NCBI GenBank assembly: GCA_023381945.1
Contig: JAMCQY010000349.1
Span: forward strand, 1 to 19,386
Source: Deltaproteobacteria bacterium
GTDB lineage: Bacteria > Desulfobacterota > Desulfobaccia > Desulfobaccales > 0-14-0-80-60-11
Length of the DNA: 19,386 bases
Reading direction: 5' to 3'
A program made the translations under genes and the position numbers. Shown here in pieces: positions 1-8,061 of the stretch (position 1 is the stretch's first letter; every line of letters starts with the position of its first letter). Under the pieces are notes generated by a model. The model was not told where the DNA came from, did not search any database, and was given only the letters and a program-made list of their open reading frames with translations.

Positions 1-209
1 CCGTCGCGGATATCGCCCTGGATGAACTTTATGGCCCCGAAAATGCCTTCCAGATTAAAGAGGTTGCCGCCGTAGACCGGCAGCATGGCGTCCAGAATGG
101 TGACCTGGGCTCCGGAATTCACCGCCAGGTGGGCAATGGTGCTGCCGATCATGCCCGCGCCCCCGGTGATCAAGACGCGAGCGCCGTATAAAGATGACGA
201 GTTATTAAT
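1..209 (-). CDS. NAD-dependent epimerase/dehydratase, N-terminal fragment
   Basis: This is the first 69 codons of an extended short-chain dehydrogenase/reductase acting on nucleotide sugars; the rest lies beyond the left edge. The minus strand reads YGARVLITGGAGMIGS, the Rossmann-fold NAD(P) motif GxxGxxG at about residues 16-22, then a VTILDAMLP stretch whose Asp would bind the adenosine ribose. Next come YGGNLFNLEGI and FIQGDIRD, all typical of UDP-sugar epimerase-type SDRs. The start is uncertain. No ATG, GTG or TTG lies in frame between the upstream region and the Rossmann motif. A perfect GGAGG (216-220) sits 6 nt before an ATT codon (207-209), so an ATT start is the simplest reading. 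The exact substrate cannot be told from this fragment. The family role is certain; the start is not. Confidence 0.85.
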   Translation of the reverse strand, partial: MNNSSSLYGARVLITGGAGMIGSTIAHLAVNSGAQVTILDAMLPVYGGNLFNLEGIFGAIKFIQGDIRD

Positions 210-567
210 GAAATACCTCCAAGTACAACATGCCTCGGAATAGAACAGCGGCCCTGGCAGGGTGCCGGGAAATAATCCCGGCCAGCATTGGATTGCAGCC
301 GCTTGTCAATCCTATCAAAACCGCAGGCCGATCTCAATAAGGTTCTGCGGGAGCGGTTAAAATAGCAGCCATGGCACCACAATTGCAGCGAGATATTACC
401 ATTAATATTTTTTTTAATTTAATTGACTTTTGTGTTAATGTTTTTAACCAACTTGTATAAAAAATAAATCATCTGCTTCTTGGCATCATTTCCTCACCGG
501 GTCGCCACATTTACAGGAGGTGGTCTCAGCCGGATTGATCCAGAAAGCATGGACCAAGGATGGTCAA
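210..567. promoter_or_regulatory. Divergent intergenic region between the epimerase and the GGDEF gene
   Basis: This 358-nt gap separates divergently read genes and carries no credible ORF. The epimerase side holds two stem-loops: GCCGGGA/TCCCGGC (264-270 with 276-282, 5-nt loop) and GGATTG/CAATCC (290-295 with 307-312). These would lie in the epimerase 5' leader. Positions 395-475 are very AT-rich, with TTGACT at 423-428 and TATAAA at 456-461. Their spacing (27 nt) is too long for them to form one sigma-70 promoter, so I only mark the area as the probable promoter zone. A GGAGG at 516-520 has no well-spaced start codon behind it. Confidence 0.35.
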
Positions 568-2589
568 ATGAGAGTTTCTATGAAAGATTATCGATTTGCC
601 GACCTCTTGGACATGCGCCTGATTCAAACCCTGGCCGATGCCAATTACCGGGCCACCGGCCTGCCCATGAGCATCATCGACGCCTTTGACAAGTCCTTTC
701 TGGTCAGGGCCGGCTGGACCGATCTCTGCATGAATTTCCATCGCGCCAACCCTTCTTCTACTCAGATCTGCCGTGAAAGCGATGCCAGCGTCAACGGCCA
801 TCTGGTGGAAGGGGAGGCTTACCGCTACCGGTGCAAATTCGGCCTCTGGCACGTCGCTATCCCCATCCTGGTGGCTGGGCGTCATCTGGCCACCATGTTC
901 ATGACTCAGTTTGGGGTCGAGGGCGATATTCCCGAAAAGGAATTCTTCGTTAAACAAGCGCAGAAATTCGAATACGACGTGGATGGTTACCTGGCGGCTT
1001 TGAATCGCCTGCCGGTCTTCAGCCGTGAGAAAGTCGTCTCTATCATGGCCTATGACAAGGCCCTGGTGCACTTCCTCTCGGAACTGGCGGAGCAATCCCT
1101 GGAATTGAAAAAATTCCAGGTGGATTTGGAAGATAAGGTCAAAGAGCGTACGGCCGAACTGGCTGAAGCCAATGCCTTTATGTCCAATATCTTCGATAAT
1201 TCTGTCGACACCATCGGCATTGCCGACCGACACGGCAATTTGATCAACTGGAATAAAGCCGCGGAAGAGATGTATGGCTACACCTTTGCCGAACTGCAGG
1301 GTAAAAAGGCATTTGAGCTTTACGCCGATAAAGACGCCCTGGATAAAATGTTGACGCAGTTGCGCCGGGACGGTTTCGTCAAGCACTACGAAATCGACAT
1401 GAAGAAACGGGACGGCACAATTTTCCCCTGCAGTTTGTCCGTCAAAATTTTGCGCGACCAGAATCAGAAGACCTTGGGCAGTGTCACGGTTTCTCGAGAC
1501 CTCACCGAAACTAAGAAATTTTTGTCCAACCTGCAAGCCTCCAATGAGCAACTCCAGTCCCTGGTCAGAGAAGCTGAAGAGCGCAACCGCTATATGGCTC
1601 TGCTCCAGGAGATGAACGAGTTTTTCCAGTCCTGCCAGACCCCGGAAGAAACCTATGAGGCCATTGCTCATTATACCTCCAAATTCTTCCCGGGCTATGG
1701 CGGGGCGCTCTATCTCCTGAATAACTCCGAAAACTTTTTCGAGATTGTCGCTAATTGGGGTGAAACTGCGCCCCTGGAGACGCTGTTCGGTCACAACGAG
1801 TGCTGGGCCCTGCGGCGCAGCCGGCTGATCCTGGTCAATGACCCGCCCAACTCGCTGAATTGCCCGCACGTCTCATCCGCCTTGCCTGCCGGTTACCTCT
1901 GTGTGCCCCTGATCGCCCAGGGCAAGGAATTGGGGATTCTCCATTTGCAGAGCCCTTCGCCGGAACTGGTGGAACAGATGCAGAGCTTCGAGCCCTATAC
2001 CAAGCCGGTAGCCGAAGCCATGGCCATGGCCTTAGCCAACCTGAACCTCCGGGAGTCCTTGAAAAACCAGGCCATCCGGGATGGCGTCACCGGCCTGTTC
2101 AATCGGCGTTATTTAAACGAGACCCTGGAACGGGAACTGAGCCGCGGCAAGCGCCTTGGGGTTAACATGGGCTTCATCATGATGGACCTGGACCACTTCA
2201 AGGAATACAACGATATCTATAGTCACGAGGCCGGCGACCAGATGTTGGAGGCCTTGGGCAACCTCATTCGCTGGCAGACCCGCAAAGAAGACATTCCCTG
2301 CCGCTATGGCGGGGAAGAGTTCCTCATCGTCATGTCCGGGGCGCCCCTGGAGGTTGTCCTGGAACGGGCTCAGGAGTTGCACCAGCAGGTTAAGCAGCTC
2401 CATCTGCAATACCGCCACCTCCACCCGGTGACGACCTCCGTCGGCGTGGCGGTCTATCCCGATCATGGCTCCTCCGCCAAGGAAATTATTCGGGCGGCGG
2501 AAAGCGCCTTGCGCCGAGCCAAGACGGAGGGCCGCGACCAGGTGGTGGTGGCGGATTCCGAGGTTTTGGCCAAGAACATTGCCATGTAA
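568..2589 (+). CDS. PocR-PAS-GAF-GGDEF sensor diguanylate cyclase
   Basis: A predicted soluble, cytoplasmic diguanylate cyclase that makes c-di-GMP from two GTP under multi-domain sensory control. Using the ATG at 568 (673 aa), residues ~6-170 form a PocR-type ligand-binding domain. It has the family's spaced cysteines (C54, C68, C89) and a GLWHVAIPILVAG core. A short coiled coil (~180-200) leads to a PAS domain (~200-315), a GAF-like domain (~340-490) and a GGDEF domain (~500-662). The catalytic motif is GGEEF (581-585). An RxxD inhibitory site (RKED, 572-575) lies exactly five residues upstream, so both activity and product inhibition look intact. No membrane segment is evident. The frame opens at GTG 520, but ATG 568 has AAGGA 7 nt upstream and is preferred. 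The PocR ligand is unknown; family members are thought to bind small organic molecules. manB follows on the same strand after 230 nt. Confidence 0.93.
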   Translation: MRVSMKDYRFADLLDMRLIQTLADANYRATGLPMSIIDAFDKSFLVRAGWTDLCMNFHRANPSSTQICRESDASVNGHLVEGEAYRYRCKFGLWHVAIPILVAGRHLATMFMTQFGVEGDIPEKEFFVKQAQKFEYDVDGYLAALNRLPVFSREKVVSIMAYDKALVHFLSELAEQSLELKKFQVDLEDKVKERTAELAEANAFMSNIFDNSVDTIGIADRHGNLINWNKAAEEMYGYTFAELQGKKAFELYADKDALDKMLTQLRRDGFVKHYEIDMKKRDGTIFPCSLSVKILRDQNQKTLGSVTVSRDLTETKKFLSNLQASNEQLQSLVREAEERNRYMALLQEMNEFFQSCQTPEETYEAIAHYTSKFFPGYGGALYLLNNSENFFEIVANWGETAPLETLFGHNECWALRRSRLILVNDPPNSLNCPHVSSALPAGYLCVPLIAQGKELGILHLQSPSPELVEQMQSFEPYTKPVAEAMAMALANLNLRESLKNQAIRDGVTGLFNRRYLNETLERELSRGKRLGVNMGFIMMDLDHFKEYNDIYSHEAGDQMLEALGNLIRWQTRKEDIPCRYGGEEFLIVMSGAPLEVVLERAQELHQQVKQLHLQYRHLHPVTTSVGVAVYPDHGSSAKEIIRAAESALRRAKTEGRDQVVVADSEVLAKNIAM

Positions 2590-2639
2590 TAATCGACCGG
2601 GGACCGGATTATTTGATTTTTCGAGTGGAATCAGTTGCT

Positions 2640-2662
2640 GGCACAGGCGTCTCGCCTGTGCC
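2640..2662 (+). terminator. Probable intrinsic terminator / REP-like hairpin after the GGDEF gene
   Basis: GGCACAGGCG (2640-2649) pairs perfectly with CGCCTGTGCC (2653-2662) across a 3-nt loop and is followed by the T/A-rich TTAATAATTTT. It lies 50 nt after the cyclase stop, so termination is plausible, although the downstream tract is not a pure T run. The arm sequence GCACAGGC recurs in the hairpin at 12738-12759, so this may be a member of a dispersed repeat family. Confidence 0.6.
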
Positions 2663-2741
2663 TTAATAATTTTCACCTTATTACCAGCCCCCACGGTTCC
2701 CTCTTTTCTTTTTCATAAACGAAAATTCCTCTCCATGGTCA

Positions 2742-2770
2742 ATGAAAAACATTTTCTATTCAAATATAAT
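2742..2770 (+). promoter_or_regulatory. Candidate sigma-70 promoter for manB
   Basis: A perfect -10 hexamer TATAAT (2765-2770) lies 17 nt after ATGAAA (2742-2747), which matches 4 of 6 bases of the -35 consensus. Transcription would start near 2777 and give a leader of about 43 nt holding the heptamer repeats. Sequence match only. Confidence 0.45.
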
Positions 2771-2792
2771 TGATGCTACTGTGTTTGCTGAC

Positions 2793-2819
2793 CACTAACC
2801 ACTGACACTGATCACTGCT
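2793..2819 (+). repeat. Degenerate heptamer tandem repeat abutting the manB start codon
   Basis: The units read CACTAAC, CACTGAC, ACTGAT and CACTGCT, ending at the base before the manB ATG. No purine-rich ribosome binding site is present; the repeat occupies the place where one would be expected. Similar heptamers occur at 4461-4488 and 16707-16747. Confidence 0.6.
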
Positions 2820-4169
2820 ATGACAAAACTCTCCTGCTTTAAGGCTTACGATGTCCGGGGCCGGGTTCCGGAAGAACTTAATGAGGAACTGGCCTATAAA
2901 ATCGGCCGGGCTTACGCCACCTTTCTAAAGCCGGCAAAGGTGAGCATCGGCCGGGATATCCGCACTTCCAGCCTGCCCCTGGCCCAGGCTCTGACCGCGG
3001 GGCTCATTGACAGCGGCGTCGAGGTCTGGGACCTCGGCCTGTGCGGCACCGAGCAAATCTATTTCTATACCAGCGCCCTGAAGCTCGACGGCGGCATCAT
3101 GGTAACCGCCAGCCACAACCCGCCGGATTACAATGGCCTGAAACTGGTGCGGCGGGAATCGCGCCCTGTGAGCGGCGATACCGGCCTCCGGGACCTGGAG
3201 GCGTTGTCCGCGGCCGGGAAATTTCCACCACTTGCCCAGAACCCCGGTAAGGTGGTGGCCACCGACGCCTTCGAGGGCTACACCGCTCACCTGCTCAGCT
3301 ACGTGGACACCTCAGTCCTCAAGCCTCTGAAAATAGTGGTCAATGCCGGCAACGGCTGCGCCGGTCCGGTGCTGGAGCGTCTGGAGCGGCACCTGCCCTT
3401 CCGCTTTATAAAACTGCACTTTGAGCCGGACCCCGCTTTTCCGCATGGCGTCCCCAATCCGCTCCTCCCCGAGAACCGGGAGGCCACTGCTGCAGCAGTG
3501 CGCCGTCATGGCGCTGACGCCGGGCTGGCCTGGGACGGCGACTTCGACCGCTGCTTCTTCTTTGACGAAGAGGGGGGCTTCCTCGAGGGCTACTACATCG
3601 TCGGCTTTTTGGCCCAGGCGCTGCTGGCCCGGCACCCCGGAGCCGCCATCATCCATGATCCGCGGCTTACCTGGAATACCATCGAGGTGGTGCAGGCCGC
3701 GGGCGGCGTTCCCATCATGAGCAAGACCGGCCACGCCTTCATCAAGGAGCGCATGCGGGCCGAAAACGCCTTGTACGGCGGGGAGATGTCCGGGCACCAT
3801 TACTTTCGGGATTTTGCCTACTGTGACAGCGGCATGATTCCCTGGCTGCTGGTCCTGCAGGTGATGAGCCAGAGCGGGCGGAAACTCTCGGAACTGGTGG
3901 CCGAGCGCATGGCCCGCTTCCCGGTGAGCGGCGAAATCAACCGCAAGCTCCCGGACCCTGAGGCGGCCATGCGGCGGGTGGAAGATTATTTCGGACCCCA
4001 GGCGCAAAATTCGGACCGCACCGACGGCCTCAGCCTGGAGTTTCCCGAATGGCGCTTCAACCTGCGCCCCTCCAACACCGAACCGGTGCTGAGATTAAAT
4101 GTGGAAACACGGGCTGATGGGGCTTTGTTAATAGAAAAGACCGAAGAAATCTTGGGTATGCTTATCTAG
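2820..4169 (+). CDS. manB: Phosphomannomutase, ManB/CpsG type
   Basis: A 449-aa alpha-D-phosphohexomutase that interconverts mannose-6-phosphate and mannose-1-phosphate, the precursor of GDP-mannose for surface polysaccharides. All four family signatures are visible. The phosphoserine loop is TASHNPPDYNG (active Ser98). The metal loop is WDGDFDRC (~238-245). The sugar-binding loop is GEMSGHHYF (321-329). The phosphate-binding loop is RPSNTEPVLRLNVE (416-429). The FDRC form of the metal loop, the N-terminal CFKAYDVRG, and long shared stretches such as KTGHAFIKERMR match enterobacterial CpsG/ManB rather than AlgC. Length is normal for the family. The ATG at 2820 fits the conserved N-terminus but has no Shine-Dalgarno sequence; a heptamer repeat precedes it. 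Dual phosphoglucomutase activity cannot be excluded. It converges with lptF across a 287-nt gap. Confidence 0.95.
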   Translation: MTKLSCFKAYDVRGRVPEELNEELAYKIGRAYATFLKPAKVSIGRDIRTSSLPLAQALTAGLIDSGVEVWDLGLCGTEQIYFYTSALKLDGGIMVTASHNPPDYNGLKLVRRESRPVSGDTGLRDLEALSAAGKFPPLAQNPGKVVATDAFEGYTAHLLSYVDTSVLKPLKIVVNAGNGCAGPVLERLERHLPFRFIKLHFEPDPAFPHGVPNPLLPENREATAAAVRRHGADAGLAWDGDFDRCFFFDEEGGFLEGYYIVGFLAQALLARHPGAAIIHDPRLTWNTIEVVQAAGGVPIMSKTGHAFIKERMRAENALYGGEMSGHHYFRDFAYCDSGMIPWLLVLQVMSQSGRKLSELVAERMARFPVSGEINRKLPDPEAAMRRVEDYFGPQAQNSDRTDGLSLEFPEWRFNLRPSNTEPVLRLNVETRADGALLIEKTEEILGMLI

Positions 4170-4180
4170 GTATTAGAAAA

Positions 4181-4428
4181 CCGTAGGGCGGGCAAGCGAA
4201 GCGCATCCCGCCACTAGTATTATTCTATTCTATATAGACTTTGAATGTTATCTCCTGCCATCCATTCAAAGGGATAAATGCCGCGCGCGTTCTACGTATC
4301 AGTCGAAAAACTGCAGCGTGATCGTTAAGAACGCGCCGTCAGGAACAAAGGTGCGAATATGTTGCAGCATGAGTTAGGACTGTCCGATTAACCAAAGGCG
4401 GGATGCGCTACACTTTCCCGCCCTACGG
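4181..4428. mobile_element. MITE-like or paired REP element with 32-bp terminal inverted repeats
   Basis: The two ends, 4181-4212 and 4397-4428, are inverted copies that match at 29 of 32 positions. They begin CCGTAGGGCGGG and end GCGCATCCCGCC when read inward from the left. Each end can also fold on itself (GGCGGG with CCCGCC). The 184-bp interior has a further 9-bp inverted repeat, GCGCGTTCT (4285-4293) with AGAACGCGC (4328-4336). There is no ORF of note inside and no clear target duplication. The element fills almost all of the gap between the convergent manB and lptF. It is either a non-autonomous transposon or a pair of REP sequences. It could also end both transcripts. Confidence 0.6.
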
Positions 4429-4456
4429 ATTGGAGCAAATCAAAGGGGCCACTTTA

Positions 4457-5638
4457 CTAACCCCTGGCCCCTGACCCCTGACCCCTGAATTTATGCAACC
4501 AGCGCCGCCACTTCAAGCTGTCCGGCAGCAGCGGCAACTCCCGCACCATGCGAGACCAGAAGAACAGGGCCAACCCAAGAAACAGGATATTGGAAGTCCA
4601 GGGCGCCAGGGCGGCGTCCACCTTGAAGTTGAGCGCCAGCCGCCAAGAGGCGGTGAACACAATATAATAGATCAGAAAAAGCGCCAACCCGACAATCAGG
4701 CCCCAGGTACGGCCCTGTTGCCGGTGGCTCAGCCCCAGGGGCATGGCGATCAGGCACAGGATCAAGGCTCCCACCGGCATGGCAAAACGCTGGTTCAATT
4801 CCACCATGGCGCGGTTATATAGGTCCGAATTCTTGGCCTCCTTGCCCAGGGTAGCCCATAACTCCCGAAGAGACATCTCGGTTTCCGATTTCCCGCCTTT
4901 GGCCGCGAATCCGAAAAGCTGCAAAGGCAGCTGATAGCTTTGGAACTCCAGCATCTGCCAGTGGCTCTGGTTTTTGCCCTCTTTGCCAAAACGAAAGACC
5001 CGGCCCTCAGAGAGCTGCATCAACATGGACTCCTGGCTCTCATCAAAGCTCAACTGTCCGCTGTGGGCATAGACCGTATTGGGATTATCCGGGTCCCGGA
5101 AGTCGTAAACGAAAATGCCATCCAGCCTACCCTCCCGGGAGGAGACATGATTGACGAACAGCATCAAGCCGCGGAAATCGGTGTTGAAAACCTGTTCCTG
5201 AATGCCCAGGTCGGCCCGTTTCTTGGCCACATTCTTCAACAGCTCCCGGGTGGCAGTCTGGCCCCAGGGACTGCCAATGACAGTGAGAAACAGGGTGAGC
5301 AGAGCCATAGCCACGGAAAAAGCCAGGATCGGAGGCAATAACTGGGAGAAACTCAACCCCGCAGTCTTTAGCGCCGTCACCTCCTGATCCACGGAAAGAC
5401 GGGTCAGGGATAGCAAAATTCCCACGGTGGCGGCCATGGGCAAGGTAAACACCAGCAGGTAGGGGAGCAGAAAGAGGCAGGTCTGTAAAACTTCCCAGAG
5501 GCCAACGCCCTTCACCACGATCATCTGGGTAATCTTCATCAGCCGCCCCAGAAAGACGATGGAGGTGAAGGCCAACAGACTCACCCCAAAGGGAGGCAAA
5601 ATTTCCAGGATTAGATAACGGTAAATGATCAAGGGCAT
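4457..5638 (-). CDS. lptF: LPS export ABC transporter permease LptF
   Basis: A 393-aa inner-membrane permease of the YjgP/YjgQ family, part of the LptB2FG machine that extracts lipopolysaccharide and passes it to LptC/A. Three N-terminal membrane helices (~8-30, 50-80, 95-125) are followed by a periplasmic beta-rich domain (~130-270) and three more helices (~275-365). LptF rather than LptG is favoured by the N-terminal YRYLILEI and by the ELNQRFAMP and RQQGRTWGL regions, which align by eye with E. coli LptF. No lptG is adjacent. The stop codon lies beyond a CCCCTGA heptamer array, so the tail R-G-Q-G-S-G-A-R-G is encoded by repeat DNA. The gene follows the ArnT-like gene with a 39-nt gap and is probably co-transcribed with it. 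The ATG at 5638 has only a weak, distant AGGA. Confidence 0.88.
   Translation of the reverse strand: MPLIIYRYLILEILPPFGVSLLAFTSIVFLGRLMKITQMIVVKGVGLWEVLQTCLFLLPYLLVFTLPMAATVGILLSLTRLSVDQEVTALKTAGLSFSQLLPPILAFSVAMALLTLFLTVIGSPWGQTATRELLKNVAKKRADLGIQEQVFNTDFRGLMLFVNHVSSREGRLDGIFVYDFRDPDNPNTVYAHSGQLSFDESQESMLMQLSEGRVFRFGKEGKNQSHWQMLEFQSYQLPLQLFGFAAKGGKSETEMSLRELWATLGKEAKNSDLYNRAMVELNQRFAMPVGALILCLIAMPLGLSHRQQGRTWGLIVGLALFLIYYIVFTASWRLALNFKVDAALAPWTSNILFLGLALFFWSRMVRELPLLPDSLKWRRWLHKFRGQGSGARG
4461..4488. repeat. CCCCTGA heptamer tandem repeat, four units
   Basis: CCCCTGG is followed by three exact CCCCTGA units. The array lies inside the 3' end of lptF (minus strand) and encodes the last nine residues before the TAG stop at 4457-4459. 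Confidence 0.85.
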
Positions 5639-5677
5639 GGGTTGGCGGATTCCTGAACTTTTCCTGATAGCTATAAA

Positions 5678-7336
5678 CTATTCTCTCTTATAGGCCAGCA
5701 AAAGGCAATCCCCCTGCCGGGCCAGGATCCGGATCTGCCCTGGCAATTCCGGCTTCAGGCTCGGGAGGTCGGTCTCCTTCAGATAAAAGAAGACCGTAGG
5801 AAGGGAACGGGCAAATTTGGTCATCTCCCCGACATTGCCAAAATACAGCTCCCGCTGCCGCGTTGGCGCCAACCGGCGCCCGAAATCCAGTTCCGTCCGG
5901 CCTTCCATCAGATGAAAGATTTGGCCGCTATAGAAGGACAGACCTTGAGAATAGAGGTAGGCTCCCACCAGGGCGTCACCCGGCTGCCAATGGGAGCGCA
6001 CCAGGCGGCCCATCTCCCGGGGGGAGCGCTCCAGGCTGAGCCTTTCCAGGCCCGCGGGCAGCAGACTGCTAAGGAGCAGCGCCCCCACCCCCAAGAAAAA
6101 CAGGCTCAGACGCCGGCCTGCCAGGCTGAGAAGGGGCGTCAGGGCGAAGATTGCGGCCACCAGCAGCACGTATGAGACCCTCAGGTTACCCCGGCTCAAG
6201 GCTTTCATCAAGAATACGGGTTGCCAGATCACCAGGGCCACCAGCATCAATCCCGCCAGGGTCCAAACCCACAGGCTGAGCTTTAGGCCGCGGTCCAAGA
6301 TCCCGATCCTCAGAGAGTCGCTTAAAACCGCCAGGCGCCCGCCCAGCAGCAAGGCCAGGGGCAGCAAGGAGGGCAAAACGTAAGGGGCCAGCTTGCCCCG
6401 GGACAGGGAAAAGAAGACCAGCACCACGCCGGCCCAGATCAGCAAAAAATCTTTATCCGGGTCCCGCTCCCGCCACCCGCCCCAGACAGCCCAGGGCAGC
6501 AGGAAGGTCCAGGGCAGCAGCAGGCCCAGCAGCACCGGCCCGAAATAGAAGAAGGGTTCGGGATGAATGGCCGGGGTAAGGAAGCGCCCGAAATGTTGCT
6601 CCAGAATAAAAAAGCGGAAATATTCCGGAATGCGCCACTGCAAGTAGACAAACCACGGCAATACCAGCACAATCAGGAGCAGCCAGATCCAGGGCTGGAT
6701 CAGAGAGGTCAGGGATTTCCAATGGCGATGCTGAATTAAAACCCAGCACCCCCAAATCAGGCCCGCCAAAACCAGGGCTGCCGGCCCCTTGGTGAGCACC
6801 GCCAGCGCCAATGCCGCGTAAGCCCAGGGCCACAGGCGCGATTGTTGTTGCCGCAACGCCAAATAACCCAGGCCGATGCCGAGATTGACCAGGAAGCTGA
6901 AGGTCATGTCCAGGGTGAGGATGCGTCCCAGGGCGACGTAACCTGCGGTGGTGGCCAGAACCGCGGCCCCGAGAAAGGCCGCTCCCGGCCCCCAGATTAC
7001 CCGGCCCAAGCCGTAGGCCAGGAACAGGCCTCCCAGGGCGCTCACCGCCGATGGCAGCCGCGCGGCCCACTCATTATATCCAAAGAGCTTAAAACCCAAG
7101 GCGGTGAGCCAGTAGACCAGGGGGGGCTTTTCCAGGTAGGGGAAAAAATTTAGATGCGGAACCAGCCAATCCTTCAGAACGAAAATTTCCCTGGCAATCT
7201 CGGCATAGCGGCCTTCATCAGGGTCCATCAACCCCGGCGCCCCCAGGCGGTAAAAAAAGATCATCGCCCCCATGAGACCCAAGGCGAGGAGATAAGGCCA
7301 TTCCGAATTTTGCCGTTTATGTTCTGGAGTAGTCAA
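5678..7336 (-). CDS. ArnT-like glycosyltransferase (GT-C fold, family 39/83)
   Basis: A 552-aa polytopic membrane enzyme expected to move a sugar from an undecaprenyl-phosphate donor to a periplasmic acceptor such as lipid A or another glycolipid. It has about a dozen hydrophobic helices. The first periplasmic loop carries DPDEGRYAEIARE (D38, D40) and LEKPPLVYWL (E69, K70), the metal/donor and catalytic signature of ArnT-like and protein-mannosyltransferase families. A further Asp, D143 in RILTLDMTF, matches the second metal ligand seen in ArnT. The C-terminal third forms a soluble domain, as in ArnT. The start is TTG (7336-7334), with an in-frame TGA 15 nt upstream and no ATG before residue 22. 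A partial SD (CCAGG) lies just ahead. The donor sugar (aminoarabinose or other) is not decidable because no arn biosynthesis genes are nearby. Confidence 0.88.
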   Translation of the reverse strand: MTTPEHKRQNSEWPYLLALGLMGAMIFFYRLGAPGLMDPDEGRYAEIAREIFVLKDWLVPHLNFFPYLEKPPLVYWLTALGFKLFGYNEWAARLPSAVSALGGLFLAYGLGRVIWGPGAAFLGAAVLATTAGYVALGRILTLDMTFSFLVNLGIGLGYLALRQQQSRLWPWAYAALALAVLTKGPAALVLAGLIWGCWVLIQHRHWKSLTSLIQPWIWLLLIVLVLPWFVYLQWRIPEYFRFFILEQHFGRFLTPAIHPEPFFYFGPVLLGLLLPWTFLLPWAVWGGWRERDPDKDFLLIWAGVVLVFFSLSRGKLAPYVLPSLLPLALLLGGRLAVLSDSLRIGILDRGLKLSLWVWTLAGLMLVALVIWQPVFLMKALSRGNLRVSYVLLVAAIFALTPLLSLAGRRLSLFFLGVGALLLSSLLPAGLERLSLERSPREMGRLVRSHWQPGDALVGAYLYSQGLSFYSGQIFHLMEGRTELDFGRRLAPTRQRELYFGNVGEMTKFARSLPTVFFYLKETDLPSLKPELPGQIRILARQGDCLLLAYKRE

Positions 7337-7369
7337 TAGCCTGGAATCTCAAATCTTGTCGCCGCCGGT

Positions 7370-8042
7370 TTAGGCCAAATGCCGGCAAGAAATTAGCAGA
7401 TTCTTCAAAACTCCGAGGACACGTGAGCCAAAGCGGTCCACCTTCCGCTCCATCGCGTAAATCAACTCGTCCTTCCCGCCAATCACTTTTTGGTGCTGCC
7501 GGCTCAAGGAAAGCGGACACTTTGAGGTTTCGGCAGCTAACCAGCGATGCAATTTTGCTTTAGTGACAAACCGCCCCGGACAAGAACTGCTGCTGCAGTC
7601 CCGATGAAATAGAATCTTATCGTCGGCAATCCCGTATTTTTCCTGTAATTGCCGCAGCACATCAATCAAGGCCGCCTGCAGCGCCTCCGGCATCTTATGT
7701 GTATCATAATCGCCCACCACGCAGATATGGATGGCATGCAGATTGTAATACATATTTTTGGTGGCAACACTCGGACATGAAGCGGTAGCGGCCGGTGGCT
7801 TCCAGGTATCCGAACGGCACTTCGGTGCTGCCGTTGGAAAGGATCAGGTGATAGGCGGCATCGCTCCAGCCGTGCTCCTGGCGCTGGTACGTGCTTATGG
7901 ACCGGTAATTATCGACCATTGAGGCAGTATGGTGAATGACGATGGCATTAAACCGCCAGTTCTGAGAGAGAGAAAAAAGGGCAAAAAGCGCCACCGAGAA
8001 AATTAAAAGAAATCCCAGAAAAATACTTAAGCTTTTTAGCAT
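7370..8042 (-). pseudogene. N-acetylmuramoyl-L-alanine amidase, frameshifted
   Basis: Two overlapping frames encode halves of one peptidoglycan amidase of the Amidase_2/PGRP (T7 lysozyme-like) family. The first frame (from ATG 8042) has a membrane anchor (residues ~4-26), then IVIHHTAS with the first zinc His and GWSDAAYHLILSNGS. It keeps homology to about residue 90 (EATGRYRFMSE) and then loses it. The second frame resumes with MYYNLHAIHICVVGDYD and carries the remaining ligands in FHRDCSSSSCPG. The shift is +1 and falls at about 7755-7790, close to the sequence GTGTTGCCACCAAAAAT. The start has GGAG 5 nt upstream. The C-terminal ~40 residues are not recognisable. It may be a true pseudogene or a sequencing/assembly error; a recoded gene is less likely. 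The rebuilt protein would be about 220 aa, anchored in the inner membrane and facing the periplasm. arnT-like and lptF follow on the same strand. Confidence 0.78.
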
Positions 8043-8061
8043 CCTTACTCCGCAATAACTT

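Noticed and set aside
423..461. TTGACT and TATAAA as a sigma-70 promoter for the GGDEF gene
   Set aside because: The spacing is 27 nt, far from the usual 16-19, so the two boxes cannot form one promoter.
526..1869. A 447-codon open frame on the minus strand opposite the GGDEF gene
   Set aside because: The plus-strand frame has clear PocR, PAS, GAF and GGDEF motifs. The opposite frame has no recognisable domain and reflects GC-rich codon use.
5678..7336. Naming the GT-C protein arnT outright
   Set aside because: Motifs fit ArnT, but many related GT39/GT83 enzymes use other sugars and no aminoarabinose genes are in the window.
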